A DNA stretch of 64,000 nt from JACVRN01 sp035276685 (lineage in GTDB: Bacteria; Acidobacteriota; Blastocatellia; Pyrinomonadales; Pyrinomonadaceae). The position numbers and the translations under genes are program-made. Below, one piece after another: positions 1 to 9,099 of this stretch. The stretch is taken from contig DATELK010000065.1 of assembly GCA_035276685.1 (NCBI GenBank), positions 16,719 through 80,718 on the forward strand, read 5' to 3'. The notes under the pieces were generated by a model. The model did not search any database, was not told the DNA's origin, and worked only from the letters and a program-made list of their open reading frames with translations. How positions within the stretch are numbered: the stretch's first letter is position 1; each line of letters starts with the position of its first letter.

Positions 1-3000
1 GAAGCGTTCGTGTCTACGAAGGCGGAAGAGGTGAGCGGCGTCGTGCCGTTATAAGGCGTGCCGCTAGTGCTCACCGCGCTCGTGGTGCCGCGATAGACGT
101 TATAGCCCGTGGCGTTCGACACGTCGTCCCAGTCGAGACTGATGTTGCCGAAACCGGGCGTGGCCGTCAGGCCCGTGGGCGTGGGCGGCGGCGTGTTGGC
201 CCCGGAGCGTGCGCTCTCAGCAGGGCCGTTGCCCGTAGGCGTAAAGCCCGCCGAAGTCGTCAAGAGCAGCCGGTCAATACGCATCCCGTCTTCTCTCATC
301 CAGACGTTGACGGTATGCACGCCTGCCGTCGTCACGTTGAGAGTCGCGACGGGGCCGTCCGAGGTGCTGTTGGTCCAGAGGAAAGTGCCTAGCGTGCCCA
401 GCGTCATGCGGTCTGCGCTCGCAACCGCCTGACCGTCGAGTCCCGCGTGGACAGAATTATCCTGCAAGCTGTCGGCTTCGGCCCTCAGCCATAGATAGTA
501 GGTTCCGGTGGCGGAGAAGTTGACCTTGTACTGTAGCTCAGGCGTGGTCGTAGTGTAGTTTGTATCAACCTGATTGCCGTTGTTCGGAGACGAAAGCATC
601 GCTCCCGTGCCCGTGTATCCTGCTTTGTCCGTGACCTTCGTCCACGATTGCCCGCCGCGCGAAATCTGCTGGTCGTAGTTCTCTGCCTCCATCACGACCT
701 GCCCGCCCTGCTCTATGAAAGCGCCGCTGCCGGGCGTAGGCGTCGGTGTAGGAGTCGGCGTCGGCTGCGGGTTAAAGTTCGGGTCGTACTCAATGACTAT
801 GACGGATGAAGTGAGGCTCGTCCTCCCGCTTGAATCCTTTGTGACGGCTACTATGTGATTGATGCCGCCCGTGGTGTCCGAGCGCGTGAGCGTGACGGGG
901 ATGTCAACGAAGCCCGCAGAGCCCACGGTCGCAGTCTGCTCTGAGACACCTATGGCCTTGTTGGCGTAGAAGGGCGGCAGGCCCGCGCCGTTGCCGGAGC
1001 CCGCGTCGGTGTAAAGCCCGCCTTCCAGCACCATGAGCTGCACGGTCGAGCCTGCCGTGCCGAAGACGCGCACGGTCTGATTGGCGGTCGTGACTGTGGC
1101 GGGCGCGTTCGGAACGTTCAGCACGGAGACCGCGGGCTGCGCTGGCCTGTAAGCCTTGCCCGTGTTCTGCGACTGGCTGAGGCTCGCGGGGATGCGGTAG
1201 GTGTCCATGACGCGCACTTCGCCGTTACTGAACTCAACCGTCACGCGCGCTCCTACAAGCTCAAGCCCCGAGACTTTGCCCGAGAGACTGGGCCCGTCGT
1301 TGTTCGTAGTCCCCTTGATGCTGTTCGGGTCAACGTCGAGCGAGAAGGTAAAGGTCTTGCCGGGGTCGAAGGTGCTGAAGTCTATCTCAAGCACGTCGAA
1401 GCCGCCGTTGTGGCTACCGCTGAACCTTGGATTAAAGTAGCCCACGCCGGGGTCGCTGTCCGGCGTGAAGGTCTTGCCCACGGGGTCGCCGCCCGTGCCC
1501 GTAGGGTCAAAGACCATGTCGGGCAGGATTGTGTCTCTCAAATCGACTTTGACGCGCGTGATGCGCTCGCCCGACTGGGAGCTGTTCGTAATCTTGAAAG
1601 AGCCGCTGTTGTAGGTGCTGGCATTAAGGCCGCTCTCGTTCGCCCCGTTGTCGGGCGGCGCAATAGAGAAGAGCGCCTGCGGCGAGAGCTGCGTCGGGTC
1701 TGCAAGTGTGGCCGTGCGCGTAGTGGTCTGCGGAGTGATGCCGCGCACGTTGCCGCCGCCCGTCGTGACGATAGTGTTACCTACGACCTGCGCCACGACC
1801 GCTCTTAAAGGCTCGGCCAGAGGCGTCAGCTCTCGCCACGTATTTGTAGCTGGATTGTACTCGCTTAAGTTTCCGAGTTGGTCTGCCGTCAGTCCCTTGC
1901 CGCCCGCGATGATGATGCGCTCGTTGACGACGAAGGTGCCGGGCTCGAAGTGCGAGCGGGCAAGCGACAGGCTCGCGCGCGAGGCCCACTGTCCCGTCGC
2001 GGGGTCGTAGACTTCTACGGTTGTGATGTCGGTGAAATTGTCGTGGTCGTGGCCTCCGCCTATCAGGTAGATTTTCCCGTTGACGACAGCCGCAGCGTGA
2101 TGCACGCGCCCGCTCGTCATGGGCGTGGACGTAACCCAGCTCACAGGGTTATCAAGATTCAGAATCCAGTGGTCAGCCGTGTCCGTGTGGCGGTCGTTCA
2201 GCGTGCCGCCGAAGAAGTGTAGCTCACGGCCGACGCGCACCATCGCGCCGCCCGCTCGCACGCCGGGCAGAGCGGGGCCGTCCGTCCACACGCCCGTAGT
2301 CACGTCGTACATCCAGACGTTGCTGATGCCTGTGCCGGGGAAATCTCCCTGAAAGCCGCCCGCTATCCAGATGTGCTGGTCGTCTACGGCAACGGCGTGG
2401 TGCGTCAAGGGCACGGGCATGTCTGTGCCGCGCGACCAGGTGTTCGAGCCGGGGTCGTAAATGTCTACGCGAGACGTAGCCTGCAAGCTCTCCGTGATGA
2501 AGCCGCCTAGGACGTAGACCTTTCCGGCCGCAACGGTGGCAGGGCCTTCGTAGCGCGCCACGGGGATAGGAGCCGCCTGCGTCCACGTCAAATTAGATGA
2601 AGGCGGCGGCGTAGGTGTAGGCGTCGCAGGCGGCGGCGTTGAGCCGCTGAAGACTTCAATGGCGCTGACCTTGGCGTTATCAACACTTGCAGCAAAGCTT
2701 ATGTCCAACACTCCGTCACTGACCGTCACCGGTACCTGCTCGACTATTGCCTTCAGCGCTCCCCCTGCCCTCTGATAGATGTCATAGTTGGACAGCACCA
2801 CGCTGTTCTCCACACTGACATCAAAGACTCTGGAGCCTGCTCCTCCTCCGTTTCCTCCTACCCCGTGCCATATCTCCGCAAAGTGCAGCCTCACCGTGTA
2901 TGTCCCGTTCTGCACTGGAATGGCATATTTAAGTGATGGCGTGCCCTGTGCCCCTCCGTATCTCTCTGTCTGGTAGAGAGAGTCATCCACAGTGTTCTGT

Positions 3001-3311
3001 ATGTCTGTTGATGAAGAGATGGAGAAGGTAGAGCCGTTCTGGAAGTAGGTGTCTGCTTTCCATTGCTGCCCTTGTGAATCTGTGTAGACCCCGCCTCCTG
3101 CGTTCACTCTCTCCACGCTCGACTGCGCCGATGCGGAGTTGGAGAAGAGCGTGCCCCGCAGGAGCGCGACTCCGGATAGAAGCAGCAGGGCAACGAGCAG
3201 AAGCGCGAGCCTTTTAACTCCTCTATGAGATAAACCTTTGTTGGACGAAATGGAAGCGGATTGCGAGAATGGCTGCAAAAGCAGATTGCGCCGGATGCGG
3301 GGCTTAGACAT
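1..3311 (-). CDS. Large secreted malectin / Kelch / CBM-like / FN3 protein, C-terminus outside window
   Basis: The reading frame is open from an ATG at 3311 to the window edge (about 1103 residues seen, no stop). A GGAG lies about 9 bases before the ATG. A basic N-terminus and hydrophobic segment (residues about 33-55) end in an SASA-QS cleavage-like site, so it is probably exported. A malectin-like carbohydrate-binding domain (about 65-225) is followed by about five Kelch repeats (240-505, recurring GG...V..YDP..W), an anchor-type beta domain (535-690) and a (PT)n linker near 850. A CBM6/35-like domain (860-1020, 'VVMEAENYD') and the start of a fibronectin III domain ('PTPTGLTATPGFGNISLDWD') come last. 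It is likely an extracellular glycan-binding or adhesion protein. Domain names rest on motif reading; no catalytic site is visible. Confidence 0.8.
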   Translation of the reverse strand, partial: MSKPRIRRNLLLQPFSQSASISSNKGLSHRGVKRLALLLVALLLLSGVALLRGTLFSNSASAQSSVERVNAGGGVYTDSQGQQWKADTYFQNGSTFSISSSTDIQNTVDDSLYQTERYGGAQGTPSLKYAIPVQNGTYTVRLHFAEIWHGVGGNGGGAGSRVFDVSVENSVVLSNYDIYQRAGGALKAIVEQVPVTVSDGVLDISFAASVDNAKVSAIEVFSGSTPPPATPTPTPPPSSNLTWTQAAPIPVARYEGPATVAAGKVYVLGGFITESLQATSRVDIYDPGSNTWSRGTDMPVPLTHHAVAVDDQHIWIAGGFQGDFPGTGISNVWMYDVTTGVWTDGPALPGVRAGGAMVRVGRELHFFGGTLNDRHTDTADHWILNLDNPVSWVTSTPMTSGRVHHAAAVVNGKIYLIGGGHDHDNFTDITTVEVYDPATGQWASRASLSLARSHFEPGTFVVNERIIIAGGKGLTADQLGNLSEYNPATNTWRELTPLAEPLRAVVAQVVGNTIVTTGGGNVRGITPQTTTRTATLADPTQLSPQALFSIAPPDNGANESGLNASTYNSGSFKITNSSQSGERITRVKVDLRDTILPDMVFDPTGTGGDPVGKTFTPDSDPGVGYFNPRFSGSHNGGFDVLEIDFSTFDPGKTFTFSLDVDPNSIKGTTNNDGPSLSGKVSGLELVGARVTVEFSNGEVRVMDTYRIPASLSQSQNTGKAYRPAQPAVSVLNVPNAPATVTTANQTVRVFGTAGSTVQLMVLEGGLYTDAGSGNGAGLPPFYANKAIGVSEQTATVGSAGFVDIPVTLTRSDTTGGINHIVAVTKDSSGRTSLTSSVIVIEYDPNFNPQPTPTPTPTPTPGSGAFIEQGGQVVMEAENYDQQISRGGQSWTKVTDKAGYTGTGAMLSSPNNGNQVDTNYTTTTPELQYKVNFSATGTYYLWLRAEADSLQDNSVHAGLDGQAVASADRMTLGTLGTFLWTNSTSDGPVATLNVTTAGVHTVNVWMREDGMRIDRLLLTTSAGFTPTGNGPAESARSGANTPPPTPTGLTATPGFGNISLDWDDVSNATGYNVYRGTTSAVSTSGTPYNGTTPLTSSAFVDTNA

Positions 3312-3599
3312 CGAAATCTTCTCCGGTGACGTTCGGAAATGCCGAATAAAAAGTTTTTGAGCCTGCTCTGGCGGTCAAACGAGCCGGGGAGTGCTCGTCC
3401 TGAGGTAAAAGAGGATACCCGGAGGCACAACCTTGGCTCTTTGCTACCGCCGCCTTAGAATCTAATTAAAATCCTAATAGGCTCTATCTTTTAGTAAATG
3501 GAGCGCGCTCCTGTGGGGCGAGCCTCAGCTACCACGTCTCTGGCAGGTCTGGGAAGATTAACATTTTCGCCTCGCTCGCATCAAAGCGCAGAGCGCACC
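3312..3599. other. Intergenic leader upstream of the secreted protein
   Basis: The stretch between the secreted-protein start and repeat A1 carries no convincing gene. It is AT-rich around 3458-3498. The part transcribed toward the minus-strand gene would form a leader of over 100 bases with a G-rich, pairable segment around 3400-3450. I could not match it to a known riboswitch. A short palindrome (ggagcgcgctcc) sits near 3500. Confidence 0.3.
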
Positions 3600-3695
3600 A
3601 AGTCAGTGCCGCCTGCGGTAGCGGGCGGGTCTTTAGTCTCAAACATGACTCTAGACAAACTAATACCCGCCCGCTACCGCAGGCGGTACTGACCT
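3600..3695 (+). repeat. Dispersed palindromic repeat A, copy 1
   Basis: Two 31-base arms (3600-3630 and 3665-3695) are inverted repeats with two mismatches. They enclose a 34-base centre holding 'catgactctag'. The same arms and centre recur at 50448-50541 and 63933-64000, all in the same orientation. It is MITE- or REP-like, with no coding capacity. It lies just past the 3' end of the wzt-like gene, so it could also form a strong transcript hairpin. Confidence 0.9.
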
Positions 3696-3720
3696 GTTTG
3701 TCGTCTCTGAAACTGACCTA

Positions 3721-4980
3721 TTATATCTTTGAGACTATCTGGCCGAGAGCGTCTTCGCTCTGTTCACCTTCGGGCGCGCTCTTAATCGTCCAGTCGTGCG
3801 GCGTGAAGAATCGCCCGCGCACTATGCGGCCGGGGTCTACGCGCATCATGGCGCAGTGATACTGCCACTCTATGCCTTCGAGGGGCTCTCGCTGCACGAC
3901 GGTCGCGTCCAGGTGGTAGATGCCCGGCTGAAGCCCAAGCTCGGGGCAGGTGAATTCCACCACTCCCGCGCCCGGCTCAACGTCCAGCCTTCTCTCGCTC
4001 GATTCCGTAGTCAGCTGGCAGTGCAGCTCGTCGTCGCCCGCGTAGAAGAATAGCTCGAAGACAGCATCCTCTACGCGCTCGTGCGCGAAGTACTCTACCG
4101 ACACCGAGAGCGGCCCGCCCGTCTTAAAGGCAGTTGTTTCCTGGCCCAACGAGTCGCGGAAGACGACGGAGCGAACCTCTATCCTGCGCGTGTTGATGCT
4201 GGCTCCCGATGGCGGCGGCTGCGAGGCCGTGAAGCTTCCGGCGATGCGCTGGTATTCGGCAATGACTTCGCGCGGCGGGCCGCTCGCGGCGACCTCTCCG
4301 CGCTGAATGAGCAGCACGCGGTCGCACAGTCGCTCCACGGCACCTAGGTCGTGCGAGACGAAGACGATGGTTTTTCCGCCGTGCTTGAGGTCTGTGATTC
4401 TCTGTAGACACTTGGCCTGAAAGGCAGCGTCGCCTACGGCCAGCACTTCGTCCAGCAGCAGCACGTCCGGGTCAAGGTGCGCCGCGATTGAGAAGCCTAA
4501 GCGCACGTACATGCCCGAAGAGTAGCGCTTGACGGGAACGTCTATGAACTGCCTGATGCCTGCGAACTCGACTATCTGTTCCAGTTTCTCGGTTATCTCA
4601 CGCCGCCGCATCCCTAAGATTGAGCCGCTCAGGTAGACGTTCTCTCTTCCGGTAAGCTCCGGATGAAAGCCCGAGCCGACTTCTATTAAAGCCGAGAGCC
4701 GCCCGTTGATGGTTATCTGTCCTGAGGTCGGCGTGGTGATGTTCGACAGGAGCTTGAGAATGGTGGACTTGCCCGCGCCGTTATGGCCTATGATGCCGAG
4801 CGCCTCGCTTCTTTCCACTTCAAACGTGACATCGCGCAGCGCCCAGAAGTCCTGCGAGCCTCGCCTGAGCCGTCTCAGGACGCGCGAGACGGGGTTGCCA
4901 CCTGCCGCGCTTTCATCATCATTTGCGCGCACCTTGTATCTCTTCGAGACGTGGTCGAATTTGAGGTCAATCATAGCCAT
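3721..4980 (-). CDS. wzt: Polysaccharide ABC exporter ATPase, Wzt type
   Basis: This is a 419-residue cytoplasmic ATPase that powers export of a finished lipid-linked glycan. Walker A is GHNGAGKS (residues 65-72), the ABC signature is YSSGM (153-157), Walker B is VLLLDE (173-178) and the H-loop is SHD (H210). A C-terminal extension of about 150 residues after the nucleotide-binding domain matches the Wzt substrate-binding domain that recognises the glycan end in ABC-type O-antigen export. It lies 18 bases downstream of the permease gene in the same operon. The length is typical for Wzt with a C-terminal domain. The specific glycan is unknown. Confidence 0.9.
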   Translation of the reverse strand: MAMIDLKFDHVSKRYKVRANDDESAAGGNPVSRVLRRLRRGSQDFWALRDVTFEVERSEALGIIGHNGAGKSTILKLLSNITTPTSGQITINGRLSALIEVGSGFHPELTGRENVYLSGSILGMRRREITEKLEQIVEFAGIRQFIDVPVKRYSSGMYVRLGFSIAAHLDPDVLLLDEVLAVGDAAFQAKCLQRITDLKHGGKTIVFVSHDLGAVERLCDRVLLIQRGEVAASGPPREVIAEYQRIAGSFTASQPPPSGASINTRRIEVRSVVFRDSLGQETTAFKTGGPLSVSVEYFAHERVEDAVFELFFYAGDDELHCQLTTESSERRLDVEPGAGVVEFTCPELGLQPGIYHLDATVVQREPLEGIEWQYHCAMMRVDPGRIVRGRFFTPHDWTIKSAPEGEQSEDALGQIVSKI

Positions 4981-4998
4981 CTTCGCTTAAGCCGCACG

Positions 4999-5883
4999 TT
5001 AGATAACGTCGGCGATTGTCGCCTCCACGCGCTTGAAGTAGACGTAAGATATTGCGAGCAGCACGAGCGACGTGACAAGCGCTACGCCCAGAGAGACGAA
5101 GTCCGGCGGCTCGCCCTGAAGCATCACGCGGCGAAAGCTCTCTATGATTCCGGCCATAGGGTTGAGCATGTAAAAGGGGCGCAGCCAAGCGGGCACAGCG
5201 CTCAGTGGATAAACGACCGGCGAGGCGAACATCCAGAGCTGCATAAGGAGCGGCATGGCCACGCCTATGTCCCTAAAGCGCACCTGTGTCGCCGAGAAAA
5301 GGAGCGACACGGCCGTCGCAAAGCAGGTCAGGACGAGGACAATCGGAATGCTGTAGAGAGCCGTCCAAGTCAACTGTACCTGGTAGTAAACCAGTAGCCC
5401 CGCGAACACGATGCTCGCCACCAGAAAATCGAAGAGCGCCGCGATGACGTAAGTCAGCGGAAGAATCTCTCGCGGGAAGTAGACCTTCGTCACGAGGTCT
5501 GCGTGACTGACGAGCCCGTTCGTCGAATTAACGAGCGCCGTGGAAAAGTATGTCCAGGGCAGCAGCGCAGAGTAGGCGAAGACAGCGTAAGGGATGCCGT
5601 CGCTGGGCATGCGCGCTATGTAAGAGAAGATGAGCGTGTAGATGAGCATCAGCGAGAGCGGTTGCAGCACGGCCCACGCCACGCCCAGCACAGACTGCTT
5701 GTAGCGCACCTTGACGCGATGCACGCTCAGCGTGTAGAGCAAGTCCCTGTAGTGCGAGAGCTTCACCACGTCGCGCAGGACGCCCGCGAAGGAGACGGCC
5801 GGCGCGCCTATGATGGTCACGCGCCGCTCTCTTGAATCGTAAGCGGCGTCCCGCAACTGCTCCGATGTGACATCCGAACTCAT
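4999..5883 (-). CDS. wzm: Polysaccharide ABC exporter permease, Wzm type
   Basis: The 294-residue protein has about six membrane segments and the ABC-2 permease pattern (VKVRYKQSVLGVAWAVLQPL near the N-terminal membrane entry, then LPWTYFSTALVNSTNGLV). It would form the channel half of a Wzm/Wzt exporter in the inner membrane. It is followed after 18 bases by its ATPase gene and preceded after 19 bases by a glycosyltransferase gene, so the five genes from 9045 down to 3721 probably form one operon. Family length is normal (260-300). Confidence 0.9.
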   Translation of the reverse strand: MSSDVTSEQLRDAAYDSRERRVTIIGAPAVSFAGVLRDVVKLSHYRDLLYTLSVHRVKVRYKQSVLGVAWAVLQPLSLMLIYTLIFSYIARMPSDGIPYAVFAYSALLPWTYFSTALVNSTNGLVSHADLVTKVYFPREILPLTYVIAALFDFLVASIVFAGLLVYYQVQLTWTALYSIPIVLVLTCFATAVSLLFSATQVRFRDIGVAMPLLMQLWMFASPVVYPLSAVPAWLRPFYMLNPMAGIIESFRRVMLQGEPPDFVSLGVALVTSLVLLAISYVYFKRVEATIADVI

Positions 5884-5902
5884 CTCTGGACTCTTTATCT
5901 CC

Positions 5903-6925
5903 TTATGACGTGCGGCTCATGGCAAGGGAATCGTTGCCTGCCTCGACCGCGCTCTTCGCGCTCTTATTCTCTTTGTAAAAGTGCTTGCCGTAGAAGAAGC
6001 CCGCGAAGTCCCAGACGGCCAGCTCATCCGAAAAGCTTTCGGCGCGGTTCTTATCGAAACGAATCACACGCGAGACTTTACTGATTGCACCGCGCACGGC
6101 TTTACCCACAATCCAACGCGGCACTCCCAGAAGGTAAGCCACTGGCATGCGCCGCTCCCTGTCAATCACTCCCTGAGAGACGCCGCGCCAGAAGCTCCAC
6201 TGACGAAAGTATCGCTTCGTCAGCCTCTCCGGCGGGATGTAGTGATAGATGACGAGCCCCGGAAGATAGAACCCACGCGCGCCCGCCTCTCTCAAGCGGT
6301 GATACATGTCCTCGTCCTCGCACGAGAGAAGATGCTTGTCCGTGCGGCCGAGCTTAGTCGTGTAGAGCCCAACCTTTTCCAAGATAGAGCGGCGCAGCAC
6401 GGAGTTTCCGCCCATCAGTATGCCGGGGTAGTCGTCGTCAAAGGGGCAGCGACTATCGCCTCCGTCAACCCATCCGACAACTCCCCTGTAAGAGAGCGGG
6501 AACCATTCGGGACACTCCATGCCCCAGCGAGGCGCGCAGGGGCCGCCTATGAAATCGACGCTCGCGTCGGAGAAGGCCTCGTGAGCCTGCTCGTACCACC
6601 CGGCGTCAATCTCTTCGTCGTCGTCAATCATGCCGACGATATCGCCGTCCGTGGCGCGTATCCCTGCGTTTAAGGCGGGAGACCTTCCCTGCTCTTTTTC
6701 CAGAAGATAAGAGACGCGCTCCTGCCCGTGCCTCTCTATGTAGTCTTCAACGACACGGCGCGTCTCGTCCTTAGAGTTGTTGTCAACGACAGTGACGCGC
6801 ACCGTGAGGCCTTCGGGCACGCGCGCCGCCATCAGGCTGTCGAGCGTGCGCTTGAGCATCTCGTGCCTGTTATAGGTAGGCACAATCACGTCCAGCTTCA
6901 TCGTCGAATCGGTCTTCGGGCTCAT
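5903..6925 (-). CDS. Family 2 glycosyltransferase
   Basis: This 340-residue GT-A enzyme opens with LDVIVPTYNRHEML. A nucleotide-binding VVDNNSKDET follows, then an acidic DDD metal-binding site at residues 101-103 (GMIDDDEEI) and a downstream CEDEDMYHRL acceptor-side motif. No membrane segment is evident, so it is cytoplasmic or peripheral. It sits between another GT2 gene (3-base gap) and the exporter permease, so it should add a sugar to the glycan exported by Wzm/Wzt. Donor and linkage cannot be told from sequence. Confidence 0.88.
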   Translation of the reverse strand: MSPKTDSTMKLDVIVPTYNRHEMLKRTLDSLMAARVPEGLTVRVTVVDNNSKDETRRVVEDYIERHGQERVSYLLEKEQGRSPALNAGIRATDGDIVGMIDDDEEIDAGWYEQAHEAFSDASVDFIGGPCAPRWGMECPEWFPLSYRGVVGWVDGGDSRCPFDDDYPGILMGGNSVLRRSILEKVGLYTTKLGRTDKHLLSCEDEDMYHRLREAGARGFYLPGLVIYHYIPPERLTKRYFRQWSFWRGVSQGVIDRERRMPVAYLLGVPRWIVGKAVRGAISKVSRVIRFDKNRAESFSDELAVWDFAGFFYGKHFYKENKSAKSAVEAGNDSLAMSRTS

Positions 6926-6928
6926 TCC

Positions 6929-7936
6929 TTAAACTCTGGTGCTGGTCTTCAGTATCAGCCTGTCGCGCAAGTCATAGGTGCGTAGGAGCAGCTGAGGCGC
7001 GAGCCGCAGCAGCACCAGCACGACTGCTGTCTTGCGGCTCTTGAAGAAACGGTTAGCTTCCTTCAGACATTCGATAGCGGTCTTCGCGTCGCCTTCGGTG
7101 AAAGCGCGCTTGCCTCTGTAGAAGCTGTGCGTCGCCTGAAAACGGGCTCTGGCACGCCCTACAGCTTCCCTCTCATCATCCGTCAGACTAAGGCTGCGCT
7201 CCAGCTTATCCAGCACGCGCACGGAGTTCTCGCAGACCCAGAGCGGGTCGGATGAGAGGCTGCCGCGATGGCGGCGGTAGCGAACAAGCACGCGGCGGTG
7301 ATAGCGTATGCGCCCGCCAGCCTTGATTATCCTGAGCCACAGGTCAAAGTCCTCAGAGCAGTTCAGGCTCTCGTCATACATCCCTGCGCGCAAGACCATC
7401 TCGCGCCGCGCCGTGACGCAGGTCATGACCGTGCAGGTCTGCATCACCAGGCTCTCGAAAGTCACCTCTCCTTCTGACGGCGCGACCTCCATGAACTCGC
7501 GCCCGGCCTCAGGCATGTCACCGAAGACGAGCGCGTTCGGGTAAAGCACGTCAATCGAAGGGTCACGCTCAAGCGTCTCCATCTGCACGGCGAGGTACTC
7601 GGGCTCCCACAGGTCGTCCGGGTCAAGCTGCGCTATGAAGGGCGAGCGAGAGGCGCGTAGGGCTGCGTTGCGTGCGGCGCTCACGCCACGGTTCTCCTGC
7701 TTGAGATAGACTACGCGGTCAAGGTACGGCTCAAGCGCCAGTTCAAACTCTTCCGTGTCGGGCGAGCCGTCGTTAACGACTATCACTTCAAAGTCGCGAA
7801 AGGTCTGTGCGAAGACCGAACAGAGCGCGTCCCTGATGTAACCGGCCGCGCGATAGCAGGGTATGATGACGCTGACAGCCGGGACGTGCTCGTCCCCGCC
7901 TTCAAGCTTCTTTGCTGTCGCATCAATCGGCTTCAT
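6929..7936 (-). CDS. Family 2 glycosyltransferase
   Basis: The GT-A domain shows VSVIIPCYRAAGYI, VVNDGSPD and a DPDD metal site (AQLDPDDLWEPEYL). A basic helical C-terminal region ends the protein. The frame can be extended to a TTG at 7996, but that would overlap the upstream gene by 49 bases. The ATG at 7936 leaves an 11-base gap and precedes the conserved domain by about 20 residues, so I chose it (335 residues). It sits in the operon with two other GT2 genes and the ABC exporter. Confidence 0.85.
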   Translation of the reverse strand: MKPIDATAKKLEGGDEHVPAVSVIIPCYRAAGYIRDALCSVFAQTFRDFEVIVVNDGSPDTEEFELALEPYLDRVVYLKQENRGVSAARNAALRASRSPFIAQLDPDDLWEPEYLAVQMETLERDPSIDVLYPNALVFGDMPEAGREFMEVAPSEGEVTFESLVMQTCTVMTCVTARREMVLRAGMYDESLNCSEDFDLWLRIIKAGGRIRYHRRVLVRYRRHRGSLSSDPLWVCENSVRVLDKLERSLSLTDDEREAVGRARARFQATHSFYRGKRAFTEGDAKTAIECLKEANRFFKSRKTAVVLVLLRLAPQLLLRTYDLRDRLILKTSTRV

Positions 7937-7947
7937 AGAAATTTCGG

Positions 7948-9045
7948 CTACCCTCGCGGCGAGCGTAAGACGCTCAGTAGAAACCCGCTCCCCCAAGAAC
8001 TGTGAATGATGAAGAAGACCACGGGCAGCACAGGCGCGAGCCTGAAGTCCCCGCCTTTTATAGCAAGCTTCACACTAACTGTGGCCGCGAGCAGAGAGTA
8101 AGAGGCGACGGTCAATAAGAGCAGAAGAAGCGCGGGCGTCCAGAAGATGCCCAGAGCGCCGAAGCTCAAGATGGAGAGCACGAACACGGGCGCGACAAGC
8201 TGTCTCAGTCGCACTGAGCGCGGGTGTTCTTTGAGCATCGCGGCCTTCCAGCGGCCGTAGCGAAAGTACTGGCGAGCTAAATCAGTGAGCGTGGGCCGGG
8301 CGTAGTAAGACGAATACCCTTGCGCGTCCAAAAGCACGCGCCCGCCGCCCCGCCTTATGCGGTAATAAAAGTCGTAGTCCTCGTTGGCCAGCAACTCTTC
8401 GTTAAAGCCGCCGACTTCCCGCCACAGGCTCTTGGCAAACGCGCCGAAGGGAACAGTGTCCACGAACTCGGACGAAGCTAGACCCGCGTTCCTGTACCTC
8501 GCGTCACCTATCCCGAAGGGATGCGACACGGCCAAGGCAATCGCTCGCGCAACTACACTCTCTGCGCCCGGCTCTATGCGCCAAGGCATCCCGCAGACCT
8601 CAGCCTCTCCTTTATCAAGAAGCTCAACGAGCCGCCGCACGTAGTTGACTGACGGGACAGAGTGCGCGTCCATGCGGACTATGAGTTCCCCGCGCGCAGC
8701 CTCTATCCCGCGATTCAGGGCGGCGGGGATGTGTCGCGCCGGGTTGTCTACGAGACGAACCTGAACCTGCGGGTTCTGTTGCGTAAACTTTGAGACTTCG
8801 GCGCGCGTGCCGTCCTCACTCATGCCGTCAACTATGATTATCTCAAAGCTCTCCGGCTCGTACTGGCCCAGAAGATTCGCTAACACCTTGCCTATGTAGC
8901 GCTCCTCGTTAAAGCATGGGATGACTACGGAGACGCGCGGCGGAGCAGTAGCAGCGGCGCGCAGAGACTCTTCGCCCGTGCCGCCCGTGTGGACGCGCGG
9001 CTCTGTCTCGTAATCTGCGACTGTCGCTTGTGCGTGCTCCAACAT
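7948..9045 (-). CDS. Membrane-anchored family 2 glycosyltransferase (ExoA-like)
   Basis: The 365-residue protein has an N-terminal GT-A domain (VSVVIPCFNEERYI; VDGMSEDGT; VRMDAHS as the metal-site region; NEDYDFYYRIRR). About three C-terminal membrane segments follow (for example FVLSILSFGALGIFW). This architecture resembles succinoglycan-type ExoA enzymes that elongate lipid-linked glycans at the inner-membrane face. It is the first gene of the probable operon 9045-3721. About 40 residues precede the catalytic domain; the ATG at 9045 is the only good start. Confidence 0.85.
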   Translation of the reverse strand: MLEHAQATVADYETEPRVHTGGTGEESLRAAATAPPRVSVVIPCFNEERYIGKVLANLLGQYEPESFEIIIVDGMSEDGTRAEVSKFTQQNPQVQVRLVDNPARHIPAALNRGIEAARGELIVRMDAHSVPSVNYVRRLVELLDKGEAEVCGMPWRIEPGAESVVARAIALAVSHPFGIGDARYRNAGLASSEFVDTVPFGAFAKSLWREVGGFNEELLANEDYDFYYRIRRGGGRVLLDAQGYSSYYARPTLTDLARQYFRYGRWKAAMLKEHPRSVRLRQLVAPVFVLSILSFGALGIFWTPALLLLLLTVASYSLLAATVSVKLAIKGGDFRLAPVLPVVFFIIHSSWGSGFLLSVLRSPRG

Positions 9046-9099
9046 CTTTGAGTGTGGGTGTCTGGTAAGAGCCTAATCGTGTGCGTCGCTCTTCTGCTT

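Noticed and set aside
3400..3450. Riboswitch in the leader of the secreted protein (cyclic-di-GMP type)
   Set aside because: A few bases resemble the class, but the conserved core could not be aligned.
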